A stretch of DNA of 64,000 bases from Kangiella taiwanensis (GCF_020005165.1 NZ_JAHCLT010000002.1:248001-312000), one strand, 5' to 3'; shown: positions 37,946 through 47,464, counted from the first letter of the stretch. Numbers and translations: made by a program. The notes: generated from the letters alone by a model not told the origin.

Positions 37946-37987
37946 AAAATCGCTCCATGCGATTTTAGTCCGTGGCTAAACCACGGA
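37946..37987. repeat. Two adjacent short hairpins
   Basis: AAAATCGC/GCGATTTT (37946-37953, 37959-37966, 5-nt loop) followed by TCCGTGG/CCACGGA (37969-37975, 37981-37987, 5-nt loop). They lie in the 349-bp gene-free interval between the secreted protein and rlmD. Neither has a T-tract. They could be a degenerate dispersed repeat or a structured 3' end for the upstream gene. Confidence 0.5.
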
Positions 37988-38073
37988 ATAACGGAGGTTG
38001 ACTGAAAGGGATATAAAACTGCTTTAGCTATGTTCTATACATTGAAAAGATAATGACCGATAAGAAAAGATGA

Positions 38074-38177
38074 TAAATTCGTTTGAGACGCGGCAAATTG
38101 ATATTTTGAGGGGCGGAGTTTAGTAATACTAAATGAGCACTCAAAATATCAATTTAACAAAGTATCAAGCGAATTTA
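38074..38177. repeat. Hairpin repeat element, family member 2 (core CGGAGT-N13-ATGAGCAC)
   Basis: Perfect 16-bp inner arms (38095-38110 and 38140-38155, AAATTGATATTTTGAG and its complement) enclose CGGAGT at 38114 and ATGAGCAC at 38133 with an inner TTTAGT/ACTAAA stem. Outer 13-bp arms with one mismatch (38074-38086 and 38165-38177) extend the structure into the last codon of rlmD. Core spacing is identical to the element at 28916-28971, while arm sequences are unrelated. Confidence 0.7.
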
Positions 38178-39527
38178 GCGCTTTTCTCTTTCGAAAAGAG
38201 CGATAGATTCTGTATGCGCCGTATGAGGAAACATATCCATCACTCCAGCTTTTACTAATTTATACCCTCTTTCCTTTAATTCACCACTATCACGAGCCAA
38301 CGTCGCTGGATTACAAGAAACATAGACGATGCGCTCAGGATTAAAGCGTGCGATGTTTTGTACCACGTCTAATGCACCGCTTCGAGGTGGGTCAATTAAA
38401 ACTTTGTTAAAGCCTTCTTGCGCCCAGTCTTCCTGCGTGAAGTCTGCTTGTAGGTCTGTGGCGTAGAATTTGACGTTGTCGAGCTTGTTGTGTTTGGCGT
38501 TCATGCCGCCACGCTCAACCATGTCTTCGCTGCCTTCGACGCCAACAACGTTTTGCACTTGAGTGGCGAGTGGGATAGTGAAGTTACCCAGGCCACAAAA
38601 TAGGTCAAGAATACGATCGTCTTTGCTTGGCTCTAGCCAGTCGATAGCCCGCTTAACCATTTGCTGATTAATGCTGGCGTTAACTTGTGTGAAGTCCATT
38701 GGATGGAATAGTAATTCCACACCATAATCATCAAGTTTGTAACTGAGCCACTCTTTCTCTTCAGGGCCATAAATTTTATGAACCGTTTTAGGGCCTTTAG
38801 GTTGTAGGTAAATATACAAACCATGCTCTTTACCAAACTCGACCCACATATCATGGTCTTTCTCGGTGAGCGGTTCTAAATGTCGCACAACAAGCGCGAC
38901 TTGGTCGTCACCCATGGCAACTTCAAGTTGTGCCGTTTTATTGTTGGTATCGAGCTCTGAAATCATCTCTTTTAGTGGCGTAATTAACTGGCCGACCCTA
39001 GGATCTAAGACTTCGCACGAATCAATCGTTGCTAAGAAGCTGCTACGTTTTTCGCGGAAACCTACCAGTGCACCACCCTTTTTCGGCACAAACTTAACGC
39101 CAAGGCGTGCTTTACGACGATAACCCAGAACGTCAGCTTGCATCGGCTCAACCAGTTCGTAATCATCACGATCTAAGTCGTATTGCCCAAAATGCTTAAG
39201 TTGCTCCACCAAAACCGATTGTTTGTGAGCAATCTGTGCAGGGTTGCTCATATGCTGCAAGCTACACCCACCACAGATATCCGCATGAACACACGGCGGT
39301 GTCACACGATCATCAGAGGCGCGATGAACTTCTTCGGCGACGCCTTCATCAAACTTGCCGCGCTTTTCGGTGTAAATAAATGATACTTCTTCGCCAAGGA
39401 GTGCGTTATCAACAAACACTGTTTTGCCATCTACGGAGGCAATTCCCCTGCCTTCATGAGAAAAAGCATGAATTTCTGCGCGTACGGGATCTTTCGGTAG
39501 CGGTTTTCTACGTCGTCTTCTTGCCAT
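38175..39527 (-). CDS. rlmD: 23S rRNA (uracil(1939)-C(5))-methyltransferase RlmD
   Basis: Iron-sulfur SAM-dependent RNA methyltransferase of 450 residues. It has a basic N-terminus, a TRAM domain (about 12-68), [4Fe-4S] cysteines C79, C85, C88 and C171, the SAM fold with LDLFCGLGNFTIPLA, IDPPRSGA, and catalytic C405 in YVSCNPATLARD. All key residues are present. Its 3' end overlaps an outer arm of the hairpin element. Confidence 0.95.
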   Translation of the reverse strand: MARRRRRKPLPKDPVRAEIHAFSHEGRGIASVDGKTVFVDNALLGEEVSFIYTEKRGKFDEGVAEEVHRASDDRVTPPCVHADICGGCSLQHMSNPAQIAHKQSVLVEQLKHFGQYDLDRDDYELVEPMQADVLGYRRKARLGVKFVPKKGGALVGFREKRSSFLATIDSCEVLDPRVGQLITPLKEMISELDTNNKTAQLEVAMGDDQVALVVRHLEPLTEKDHDMWVEFGKEHGLYIYLQPKGPKTVHKIYGPEEKEWLSYKLDDYGVELLFHPMDFTQVNASINQQMVKRAIDWLEPSKDDRILDLFCGLGNFTIPLATQVQNVVGVEGSEDMVERGGMNAKHNKLDNVKFYATDLQADFTQEDWAQEGFNKVLIDPPRSGALDVVQNIARFNPERIVYVSCNPATLARDSGELKERGYKLVKAGVMDMFPHTAHTESIALFEREKR

Positions 39528-39593
39528 TAAATTCGGTCTCTATTGCTTAAATTGTCGCTAAAATATAATTACTACTAATAAGAACAGCTTGAA

Positions 39594-40367
39594 CTATTCG
39601 CCAGCCCAAGCTGTTAAAAACTCGTTAAAGTGAGGCTGGTTTTCTTCTTTCAGATACTGCTTCAAAAAGCTTTCTTCAGCTTCCAGCTCTTCGGCGGTTA
39701 AGTTGCCACGCATCACCTCAAAACGTAAATACACCAGGTAGGTATTTAAAACATCGGTTTCACAGTAGTCCCGGATCGCTTTGAGATTGCCTTCGTTGTA
39801 GGTTTCCCATACTTTGGCACCGCTCATCCCCATCTTGCCGGGGTAGCCTAACATTGAAGCGATTTTATCCAAAGGCGCATTCGCCCGCGGGTTGTATAAC
39901 GCCAACAGGTCCATCAAATCGATATGGCGATTATGATAACGGCTGATGTAATTATTCCACTTAAATTGATTATCAATTTCGCCTGTATCCCAGTATTTCT
40001 GGGCGGTAACGTTATTCTTCATCGCTCGGTAGTGCAACACAGGCAAGTCAAAGCCCGAGCCATTCCAAGAGACAATAGTCGGCGCAAAACGCTCGATGCC
40101 ATCGAAAAAGCGTTGAACAATCTCTTTCTCATCGGCATCTTCTTCGCCTAACGACCACACTTTGACTTTATCGCCATGGCGGAATACCGCTGAGATGGCC
40201 ACCACTTTGTGTAAATAGAGTGGCTGAAAGGTGGTACCCGACTGCTGTACTCGTAAGTGCTCCATGGCCGAAACCACATCCTCGTCACTCAAGCCTTGGA
40301 AGTCATTCAATAAGCGTCCTGCCTCGACGTCTGGGATTGTTTCGATATCAAATACAAATAAATTCAT
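39594..40367 (-). CDS. PolB-like 3'-5' exonuclease (DEDD family)
   Basis: 257-residue RNase H-fold exonuclease of the DNA_pol_B_exo2 type. Exo I FDIETIP has D7 and E9; Exo II is SWNGSGFDLPVL; Exo III region is DYCETDVLNTYLVYLR. It is a stand-alone domain without a polymerase. Its role in repair or RNA decay is unknown. It precedes rlmD on the same strand (66 bp) and is divergent from the periplasmic protein gene. Confidence 0.88.
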   Translation of the reverse strand: MNLFVFDIETIPDVEAGRLLNDFQGLSDEDVVSAMEHLRVQQSGTTFQPLYLHKVVAISAVFRHGDKVKVWSLGEEDADEKEIVQRFFDGIERFAPTIVSWNGSGFDLPVLHYRAMKNNVTAQKYWDTGEIDNQFKWNNYISRYHNRHIDLMDLLALYNPRANAPLDKIASMLGYPGKMGMSGAKVWETYNEGNLKAIRDYCETDVLNTYLVYLRFEVMRGNLTAEELEAEESFLKQYLKEENQPHFNEFLTAWAGE

Positions 40368-40444
40368 ACAGCTGCTATCTCACCACCATCTCTTCAATGT
40401 TTCGATTTATTTATTATGTACGCCGAAATCCTTTAAACTCATCC

Positions 40445-40473
40445 TTGCCACGAGTATTTAGGCAAGGTAGATT
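40445..40473 (+). promoter_or_regulatory. Candidate promoter for the binding protein-barA operon
   Basis: TTGCCA at 40445-40450 and TAGATT at 40468-40473 with a 17-bp spacer, about 60 bp before the TTG start at 40535. The -10 is imperfect. No competing better match was seen between the divergent genes. Confidence 0.35.
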
Positions 40474-40534
40474 AGGCTACAAAAGACCCCGTAGTATAAC
40501 GATTTTGTCACCAAAAAGCTTGGAGAATTCACAC

Positions 40535-41548
40535 TTGCCTGAGGCACGAAACCTTTTCCAGATCACTCAACTGATTGGCGCTCTTTTATTGTTAATGGTG
40601 TTATTATTGACGCCATTAACCGCATTCGCCGAGCATGAACCTGAGCCTGAAACAGTAAAAGTTAATATTTTAAGTGCTTTTTCCACGACTCAAGAACGCG
40701 AGCTGGTGTATTCTTTTCGGCAAACCTTGGCCGACCAGTACAGCTTGAAGCTTGAGGAACAGCTGATATTTTGGCAACGACAAAACAACTGGCAGGAATT
40801 ACTCGAAAGCAACACCCCAGATTTGATAATCGTCATCGGCAATAAATCACTCAAAAAAATCGAACAGCTAGATCTAAACACGCCAGTTCTAGCGCTTATG
40901 ATCAACAAAAGTCAGTTTGAGAAACTTAGGAAATCTCCCAAAGCGAGCATTTACGCCATCAGCCACTCTCAACCCACCGAGCGGTTTGTACAATTGGCCA
41001 AAAGCTTGAATGTCTATCAAGCTCAAGTCGGCAGCTTTATCTCGCCACAAACGAAACACAATATCCAAGAGTTTGAAGAGTTAGCGGCATTTTATGACCT
41101 CTCCTACAGCCCAGTCATGGTCGAGCCGAAACTAAACGGGCGCGACGCGATGCGCCAACTCAGTTTATGTTGTTCTGTGATTATTCTTGAAAGCGACTGT
41201 GTTTTCCGGCCCGGAAAGGTCAGAAAGTCAATTATGGTCAATGCTTATCGCGAACGGATAATTGTTATAGCGCACTCAGAAAGTGTACTAAAAGAAGGAG
41301 CAATGCTAACATTGTTTACCCAGCCGTATGACATGGGGGTTCAAGCGGCGAACCTTTATCACGCCTTAGCGGAAGGTTCATTGACGCAGCCCTACCAGTA
41401 TCCTGATAAGTTTGCGATTGCAATTAACCGAAAAATCGCGCGTCTCTTAGGTTACGATGACTTGACGGTCGGTGGTTTGATGCAAAAAGTAGAAACTTTG
41501 GACTTCATACAAAGTGCAATGGGTAATGGGAAACAAAAAACACCATGA
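40535..41548 (+). CDS. Periplasmic ABC-type substrate-binding-like protein
   Basis: 337 residues from a TTG at 40535 with GGAGA eight bases upstream; the frame is open further upstream but that part overlaps the divergent exonuclease gene. A signal peptide (LLLLMVLLLTPLTAFA) is followed by an ABC_sub_bind (TrpX-like) pattern: TPDLIIVIGNKSLKKI, VLALMI, QPYDMGVQAANLYHALAEGS and YPDKFAIAINRKIARLLG. No transporter gene is near. It overlaps the BarA-like kinase by 4 nt, so it may feed a periplasmic signal to that kinase. Ligand unknown. Confidence 0.75.
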   Translation: MPEARNLFQITQLIGALLLLMVLLLTPLTAFAEHEPEPETVKVNILSAFSTTQERELVYSFRQTLADQYSLKLEEQLIFWQRQNNWQELLESNTPDLIIVIGNKSLKKIEQLDLNTPVLALMINKSQFEKLRKSPKASIYAISHSQPTERFVQLAKSLNVYQAQVGSFISPQTKHNIQEFEELAAFYDLSYSPVMVEPKLNGRDAMRQLSLCCSVIILESDCVFRPGKVRKSIMVNAYRERIIVIAHSESVLKEGAMLTLFTQPYDMGVQAANLYHALAEGSLTQPYQYPDKFAIAINRKIARLLGYDDLTVGGLMQKVETLDFIQSAMGNGKQKTP

Positions 41549-44388
41549 AAAACTGGGGAATTAGTCGACGAATTTTAACTCTGGCATTGACGCCTACGCT
41601 GTTAGTCTGTCTCTTGTTGGGTTTCTTTTTCATCAACAACCACATTCAGGATAGCGAAGACTCACTAATGTCGAGGGGCAAAACCATCGCCACCCACCTC
41701 GCACTCGCCAGTGAATACGGCATCATTACACTCGACAACTCCACGCTTCAAGAAATGGCGCAAGCTGCGCGCGACAACGATAAAGAACTATTAGCCGTTG
41801 CCATCTACGATCAAAACAATCGAATCTTAACCTCTGTGGGCGCAGCAGAGTACTTATCAAAAATGAGCATCCAAAGCCCTCATGATCTGACACAAATTGG
41901 TGCTCAGAGCAGCTTGATGCGTTATGCTCACGTAGAGCATCTAGATGAAGGCGTCGTTTTTCACGCGCCTATTTTATCGAAGTTCCCAGAAGACCATGAG
42001 TCGTGGCGCACAAACGTTAAAAGCAATACCGAGGTTTTAGGGTATGTTGCTGTTTTAATGTCCCAAGACTTTTCGCTGCTGAGTCGTTACAGCACGATTA
42101 TTACTACCATTATCATTAGTCTCATTGGCCTACTTATAGGTGGCTTTTTAGCAAGACGCATGTCGAGCAGCGTGACAGAGCCTATCGTCAGCATGGCTAA
42201 AGGCGTCGATAAAATTAAAGATGGTAAGCTTGATACGCGAATCAGTTCGGATGCCAGCGCTGAGCTAAAAACACTGCAAGATGGTATCAACCTGATGGCT
42301 GAGAGTATGGAGCACAATCAGGAAGAAATGCAGCAAGCCGTCGACCAAGCGACCGAGGATTTGCGCGAAACGCTTGAAACGCTTGAAGTGAACAACCTGG
42401 AATTGGATATTGCACGTCGCCAAGCAGTCGAAGCCAGTCGCATTAAAACCGAGTTCCTGGCCAACATGAGCCACGAAATTCGTACACCAATGAACGGTGT
42501 TATTGGCTTTACCGATCTTCTACTCAAGACCGAGTTAAATAATAAGCAGAAAGACTTCCTGTTCGACATTAAACGCTCTGCATCAGGGTTGCTGTCTATC
42601 ATCGACGATATTTTGGATTACTCCAAAATCGAAGCTGGCAAAATGTCCTTTGAGCGTTACCCGTTCGACTTGCGCGAGTGCGTGGACGATGTGTTCAAAA
42701 TCTTGGGGCCGAATGCCTCACAAAAAGGTATTGAGCTGGTATCACTCATTTATTCAGACGTACCGAAAGCCCTGCTCGGTGACCCAATCCGAATTAAGCA
42801 GATTATCACCAACCTTCTTAATAACGCGGTCAAATTCACCAAAGCTGGTAGTGTTGAACTTTATGCAGAAGTCGAGTCCGAAGGTAAAAAAGGACTCAAA
42901 CTCAAGATTCAAGTGAAGGACTCGGGTATTGGCTTAACTAAAGAGCAGCAGAGCAATTTATTCAAAGCCTTTAGTCAGGCTGATAGTAGCACCACCCGCG
43001 AATTTGGTGGTACCGGGCTCGGACTAGTCATATCAAAATCACTGGTTGAAAAGATGGGAGGCACCATCGGTGTCGAGAGTAACGAAGGCGAAGGGTCGAC
43101 CTTCTGGTTTACTCTGCAATGCGAGCGTGCCGAGTCGCTACCGGAAGATGGGTTAACTGGCGAGTTTTTGGCTGCGAAGTCAGTGTTGGTCTTCGACCCT
43201 CACCCTGCTACCCGACTGTCGCTAACCCAGATGCTGGAAGACTGGCAAATGCAAGTTCGCAGTTTTGAGAAAATCGACGATCTCATGACTGAAGTTGATC
43301 TTTACGCTCAAAGCGGTAAAAACGTCGACCTAATAATCATTGGCGGCCAACGTTTCCGCCGCCGAATGCAGCGAATAGAACATATTTGTGACAAAGTGAA
43401 TAACCAGCTCGGATGCCCAGTTATTACGTTCAGCACATCTAGTGACGTCGACTTTCTTGAGCACCTGTCCACGCTTGGCGTGTCGCGAGCCATGGAAAAG
43501 CCCATTACCTACCGTGCTTTGTATAACTCCTTAATTGAACTACTCCGCTCTAACAAAGGACGTAAGTCGAAAAAGCAAATACCAACACCTGTTAACACCA
43601 CAGACGCCACAGAGCTCAAAGGCAGTTACGTTTTAGCGGTTGATGACAACCCAGCTAACCTTCGACTGGTGACAACGCTTTTGAAAGATCTAAAAATTAA
43701 AGTCGATACTGCAGAAAGTGGTATGCAAGCTGTCGCACTAAGTAAAGATAAAGTGTACGACGCTATTTTGATGGATATTCAAATGCCAGAAATGAATGGC
43801 CTTGAAGCCACTAGGACCATCCGAGCTAATGCCACGAATCAAAGTACACCAGTGATTGCTTTAACTGCGCATGCGATGGCTAATGAGCGCGAAATTCTTC
43901 TCGACTCAGGCATGGATGATTACATGACTAAGCCTGTTTCTGAGCAGGATCTGATTAATGTTCTACTGAAATGGACCCAAGCAGACGCCTCCCTGAACAC
44001 GGTAGTACAAACGTCTGAATCAAGTGATGGACGACAAGAAGAAACACTGGATTGGGAGTTGAGTTTAAAGCTGGCGAATGGCAAAGCTGACTTGGCCAGA
44101 GATATGCTGAAAATGATGGTTGACTCTAACCATGAAACAGGGCGCGTCATTCATGCGGCCTACCAAGCACAAGACTTTGATGAGTTACTGCAACACATTC
44201 ACAAGCTACACGGCGCCAGTTGCTATGTGGGGACGCCAAGGCTGAAAAGTCTCAGTAACCAATATGAAACGAAACTGAAGAAACAGCAGTATAACCTGCT
44301 TGAAGATTTGCATAACGAATTGATTGTAGAGCTTAAAGCTATTAATGAAGCGGCCCAACCCTACCTTGACGAGGTTGCCGCAGATTGA
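41545..44388 (+). CDS. barA: BarA-like hybrid sensor histidine kinase
   Basis: 947-residue tripartite kinase: two membrane helices (about 10-31 and 183-205) around a periplasmic domain, HAMP (about 203-255), coiled coil, HisKA with H310 in NMSHEIRTPMNG, HATPase_c with N-box LLNNAVKF and GGTGLGLVI. A degenerate receiver (about 546-665) has LIIIGGQR in place of the acceptor Asp. A full receiver has D744 in LMDIQMPEMNG, and a C-terminal Hpt has H889 in HKLHGA. In E. coli BarA phosphorylates UvrY to drive CsrB/CsrC expression; uvrY is not in the window. It ends base-to-base against mtaB. Confidence 0.9.
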   Translation: MKNWGISRRILTLALTPTLLVCLLLGFFFINNHIQDSEDSLMSRGKTIATHLALASEYGIITLDNSTLQEMAQAARDNDKELLAVAIYDQNNRILTSVGAAEYLSKMSIQSPHDLTQIGAQSSLMRYAHVEHLDEGVVFHAPILSKFPEDHESWRTNVKSNTEVLGYVAVLMSQDFSLLSRYSTIITTIIISLIGLLIGGFLARRMSSSVTEPIVSMAKGVDKIKDGKLDTRISSDASAELKTLQDGINLMAESMEHNQEEMQQAVDQATEDLRETLETLEVNNLELDIARRQAVEASRIKTEFLANMSHEIRTPMNGVIGFTDLLLKTELNNKQKDFLFDIKRSASGLLSIIDDILDYSKIEAGKMSFERYPFDLRECVDDVFKILGPNASQKGIELVSLIYSDVPKALLGDPIRIKQIITNLLNNAVKFTKAGSVELYAEVESEGKKGLKLKIQVKDSGIGLTKEQQSNLFKAFSQADSSTTREFGGTGLGLVISKSLVEKMGGTIGVESNEGEGSTFWFTLQCERAESLPEDGLTGEFLAAKSVLVFDPHPATRLSLTQMLEDWQMQVRSFEKIDDLMTEVDLYAQSGKNVDLIIIGGQRFRRRMQRIEHICDKVNNQLGCPVITFSTSSDVDFLEHLSTLGVSRAMEKPITYRALYNSLIELLRSNKGRKSKKQIPTPVNTTDATELKGSYVLAVDDNPANLRLVTTLLKDLKIKVDTAESGMQAVALSKDKVYDAILMDIQMPEMNGLEATRTIRANATNQSTPVIALTAHAMANEREILLDSGMDDYMTKPVSEQDLINVLLKWTQADASLNTVVQTSESSDGRQEETLDWELSLKLANGKADLARDMLKMMVDSNHETGRVIHAAYQAQDFDELLQHIHKLHGASCYVGTPRLKSLSNQYETKLKKQQYNLLEDLHNELIVELKAINEAAQPYLDEVAAD

Positions 44389-45738
44389 TTATAGCTGAGT
44401 GATTTGAATCGCTTTCGACTCAAGCTCTGTAGCATCTGGAATATCTTCAAGGATATCACCCACTAAGCAACCTTGTTCAGTATCAACCGATACAAGCTTT
44501 GTCTCTAGGATCAGTCGTTCGGGGCTTTTACCAGCCGCTACATCCACCGCAACTTTGTGATAATTTGGTGTATAACCGTGATAACGCTTAGAGCCATCTT
44601 CATTGGTGAGGTTCGAACTTTCCCATAAAATTGGAACGGTCTGTCCTATCTGAGCTTCCAGTTCTTGTGCTTTTAATTTTGCCGCTAACTCATGCAAGCG
44701 TCTACTGCGCTCTTTTTTGACATCTTTACTGATCTTATTTGGCAAACGTGCCGCTTTAGTCCCTTCACGATCGGAATAGGTAAAGATATGAATGTGTCCG
44801 AAGCCGACCTGCTGAATATAGTCCATAGTCTGCTCAAACTCTTCGTCCGTTTCGCCTGGGAACCCCACAATAACGTCTGTGGTCACATTAAAACCTGGTA
44901 CTTGAGTTCGTGCCTGATTGACCAAGTCCTGGAAGTCTTCGGTACGACAGCGGCGCGACATGCGGCGCAAGACACTATCGGCACCACTTTGGATTGGCAG
45001 GTGCATATGAGCCATCAACCTTGGGTTTGCAAACAGTTCAAAGAAGTTTTCACCCAAGTCCCAAGGCTCAACTGAGGCAAAGCGAATACGCGGCATCTCC
45101 GTGCGCTCCAAGATATTTTCCACTAGCTCATACAAACTGGACTCGATGTCTGAGCCATAGCCACCGACATGAACGCCAGCCAGTACGATTTCTTGGATAC
45201 CTTCCGCATGAAGATTATTCACTTCTTCAACCAAATCATCGATAGAGCGACTTTTTTCTTCACCGCGCGCCACGGTAACAATGCAATAGGTACAGCGATA
45301 GCGGCAACCATCCTGTATTTTGATGAAGGCACGCTCACGGTTTCGAGCGAACAAAGCGCTTTCCCCAGGTTCTGTTGCAAACTCTGGCATTACCGGGATA
45401 TCCAAAACCTCTTTAACTTTATCAACCAGTACGTCTTTGTCTGAATTATCAACGACCAAATCAACACCCATGATTTGCTCAAGCTTTTCAGGCTCTAGCG
45501 ATGCATAGCACCCTGTAACCACCATACGAGCTTCAGGGTTGGTACGGTGAAAACGACGAACGGTTTGACGAGATTTTCGAGCAGCTTCCGCTGTTACGGC
45601 ACAAGTGTTTAGCACGATTAAATCTGCAGTTTCTGGTGTTGATGCCAATGAGTAACCAACTTTTTGGAAGGACGTCGCCCAGTTTTGTAATTCAGCTTCG
45701 TTAAGTCGACAGCCTAAGGCGCTTAAATGTACTTGCAT
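44389..45738 (-). CDS. mtaB: tRNA t6A37 methylthiotransferase MtaB
   Basis: Radical SAM enzyme converting t6A37 to ms2t6A37. It has 449 residues. The N-terminal UPF0004 domain has cluster cysteines C10, C46 and C77; the radical SAM domain has CRYRCTYC with C145, C149 and C152; a TRAM-like C-terminus follows. The N-terminus LSALGCRLNEAE and CRYRCTYCIVTVARG separate it from MiaB and RimO. Its stop codon abuts the barA stop with no base between. Confidence 0.9.
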   Translation of the reverse strand: MQVHLSALGCRLNEAELQNWATSFQKVGYSLASTPETADLIVLNTCAVTAEAARKSRQTVRRFHRTNPEARMVVTGCYASLEPEKLEQIMGVDLVVDNSDKDVLVDKVKEVLDIPVMPEFATEPGESALFARNRERAFIKIQDGCRYRCTYCIVTVARGEEKSRSIDDLVEEVNNLHAEGIQEIVLAGVHVGGYGSDIESSLYELVENILERTEMPRIRFASVEPWDLGENFFELFANPRLMAHMHLPIQSGADSVLRRMSRRCRTEDFQDLVNQARTQVPGFNVTTDVIVGFPGETDEEFEQTMDYIQQVGFGHIHIFTYSDREGTKAARLPNKISKDVKKERSRRLHELAAKLKAQELEAQIGQTVPILWESSNLTNEDGSKRYHGYTPNYHKVAVDVAAGKSPERLILETKLVSVDTEQGCLVGDILEDIPDATELESKAIQITQL

Positions 45739-45890
45739 AGCTCTCTAATCTCTAAAATCGAACGGTGTTGCGAATATTTTGATTGTGTACCACTAAAAAC
45801 GCACAACCAAAACGGGCGCTAATTGTACAGATTATAAACACTGGAATCACCTGTTTTGCCAGAAAAAGTCAGGAAATACTTCCTAAATGC

Positions 45891-45916
45891 AAAAAAGGCG
45901 CGGAAGCGCCTTTTTT
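45891..45916. terminator. Bidirectional intrinsic terminator after mscS
   Basis: Perfect 11-bp arms AAAAAAGGCGC and GCGCCTTTTTT with a GGAA loop, with T-tracts on both strands. It lies 24 bp after the mscS stop and so terminates that gene on the minus strand. Confidence 0.85.
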
Positions 45917-45940
45917 GTCAGTAGCTTACAGAACAATATC

Positions 45941-46840
45941 TTACGACGACTGTTCTACCTGATGTAAGTGAACGTCTCGCTGAGGGAATGGGATCGAAAT
46001 ACCATTCGCATCCAAAGCTTTCTTGAATGCTTCTAGGTTGTCCCAGTAAACACCCCAGTAATCACCGCTATCAACCCACACACGCAATGTGAAGTTAACC
46101 GAGCTATCCGCTAACTCTGCCACAGCAATAAATGGCGCAGGGTCTTTGTGGACTCGCTCATCAGCTGAGATAACGTCAAGAATGACCTTTTTCGCTGCGT
46201 CAATGTCATCTTCATAACCAATGCCTAAAGTGAAGTCGACGCGACGCTTCGGTTCTGTACTGTAGTTCACTAAAGAATCAGTAGAAATTGGTGAGTTTGG
46301 AATAATAATCGTTTTATTATCAGGTGTTTTCAAAATTGTATTAAAGATCTGGATTTCTTTTACTGTGCCCGAATAACCTTGCATCTCAACCCAGTCACCA
46401 ACTTTATAATGGCGGAAAATCAATAACATGACACCGCCAGCAAAGTTTTGCAGTGTTCCAGATAACGCCATACCGATAGCCAAACCTGCAGCACCTAACA
46501 AGGCAACAAAGGTGGTCATCTGAACACCCATAGTGCTAATAACCGTGATACCCAAAATCACTTTCAACAAAATCCCAGTGAAACTTAACAAGAAGTTCTC
46601 AAGCGTGGTATCAAAGTTTTTGACTTTAAATAACTTTTTCATAGCCCCTAGTAAGATCTTAATTAAGATCAAACCAACGATTAAAATCACAAGAGCTACC
46701 GCCAGCTTTGGCAAATAAATCATGGCATACTCCATCGCCAAGTCCGCCCAGCCAGAGATTTGGTCTGTGCTAATACCGAAACTGTCAGCCGCCTGTGCCG
46801 CTGACTCTTTCGCAGCATCAGCCGCTTTATTCGTAGACAT
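45941..46840 (-). CDS. mscS: Small-conductance mechanosensitive channel MscS
   Basis: Inner-membrane tension-gated channel of 299 residues (E. coli MscS 286). Membrane helices near 33-60, 85-105 and 110-130; the pore-lining TM3 is VALLGAAGLAIGMALSGTLQNFAGGVMLLIFRHYKVGDWVE. The beta domain FNTILKTPDNKTIIIPNSPI and C-terminal alpha/beta domain with SIPFPQRDVHL follow. A GGGGA ribosome binding site precedes the start by 7 nt. A monocistronic gene with its own terminator. Confidence 0.94.
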   Translation of the reverse strand: MSTNKAADAAKESAAQAADSFGISTDQISGWADLAMEYAMIYLPKLAVALVILIVGLILIKILLGAMKKLFKVKNFDTTLENFLLSFTGILLKVILGITVISTMGVQMTTFVALLGAAGLAIGMALSGTLQNFAGGVMLLIFRHYKVGDWVEMQGYSGTVKEIQIFNTILKTPDNKTIIIPNSPISTDSLVNYSTEPKRRVDFTLGIGYEDDIDAAKKVILDVISADERVHKDPAPFIAVAELADSSVNFTLRVWVDSGDYWGVYWDNLEAFKKALDANGISIPFPQRDVHLHQVEQSS

Positions 46841-47023
46841 AATGGTTCCCCGTAGTTGATAAATGTATCACGCGAGTATTCTATTAACTGGTTCCCAGAG
46901 TAACAAGCGTATGATTAAAATCAAGAAGTTACTTTTACAAATTTTAACGACAAAACACGTCTAATCTGTTAGTTTGTTAGCAGGATTGATTACATTTCAT
47001 CCACAGGATTTTAAGGAGTGCTC

Positions 47024-47443
47024 ATGACTTCATTGAAGATTCTCACCATTTCTAGCTTGGCAGCTCTATTAACCACAGGCTGTGCCAGTATCAAACCTGC
47101 TGAAGTTGATACCAAATTATCAGCTTGGCAAGGTAGCAACATCGATACGGTCATCCAAACATGGGGAGTCCCAAGCGCAGACCGTGAAATTAATGGAAAG
47201 CAGTACGCCAAATGGAATACTCGAGAAATAAAGAACCGTCCTTCTTTTAATATCGGTGTCGGCGGTTTCGGTGGTAACTTCTTCGGCAGTATTGGAACAA
47301 CTCTTTTTGGCGGTAAAAAAGATGTGTATTGCACTGTTCAAGTTGGTTATAACGAGCAAGGCATCGTTACTCAAACCAACTGGAGCGGCGATCCTGATGC
47401 CTGCAACTCAGCAATACCCGATCGCGAGGAGCAACAGTCATAA
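47024..47443 (+). CDS. Uncharacterised lipoprotein, 139 aa
   Basis: A signal peptide ends at the lipobox LTTGC (Cys 20). The mature part begins with an SmpA/OmlA-like reading (LSAWQGSNIDTVIQTWGVPSADREINGKQYAKW), then a glycine-rich stretch (FNIGVGGFGGNFFGS) and two Cys near the end. It could be a small envelope lipoprotein with an SmpA-type fold, but I do not recognise a named family. ATG 47024 is chosen with AAGGAG five bases upstream. It converges on recJ. Confidence 0.75.
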   Translation: MTSLKILTISSLAALLTTGCASIKPAEVDTKLSAWQGSNIDTVIQTWGVPSADREINGKQYAKWNTREIKNRPSFNIGVGGFGGNFFGSIGTTLFGGKKDVYCTVQVGYNEQGIVTQTNWSGDPDACNSAIPDREEQQS

Positions 47444-47464
47444 CCCTTGAGTTAATGTTATACG

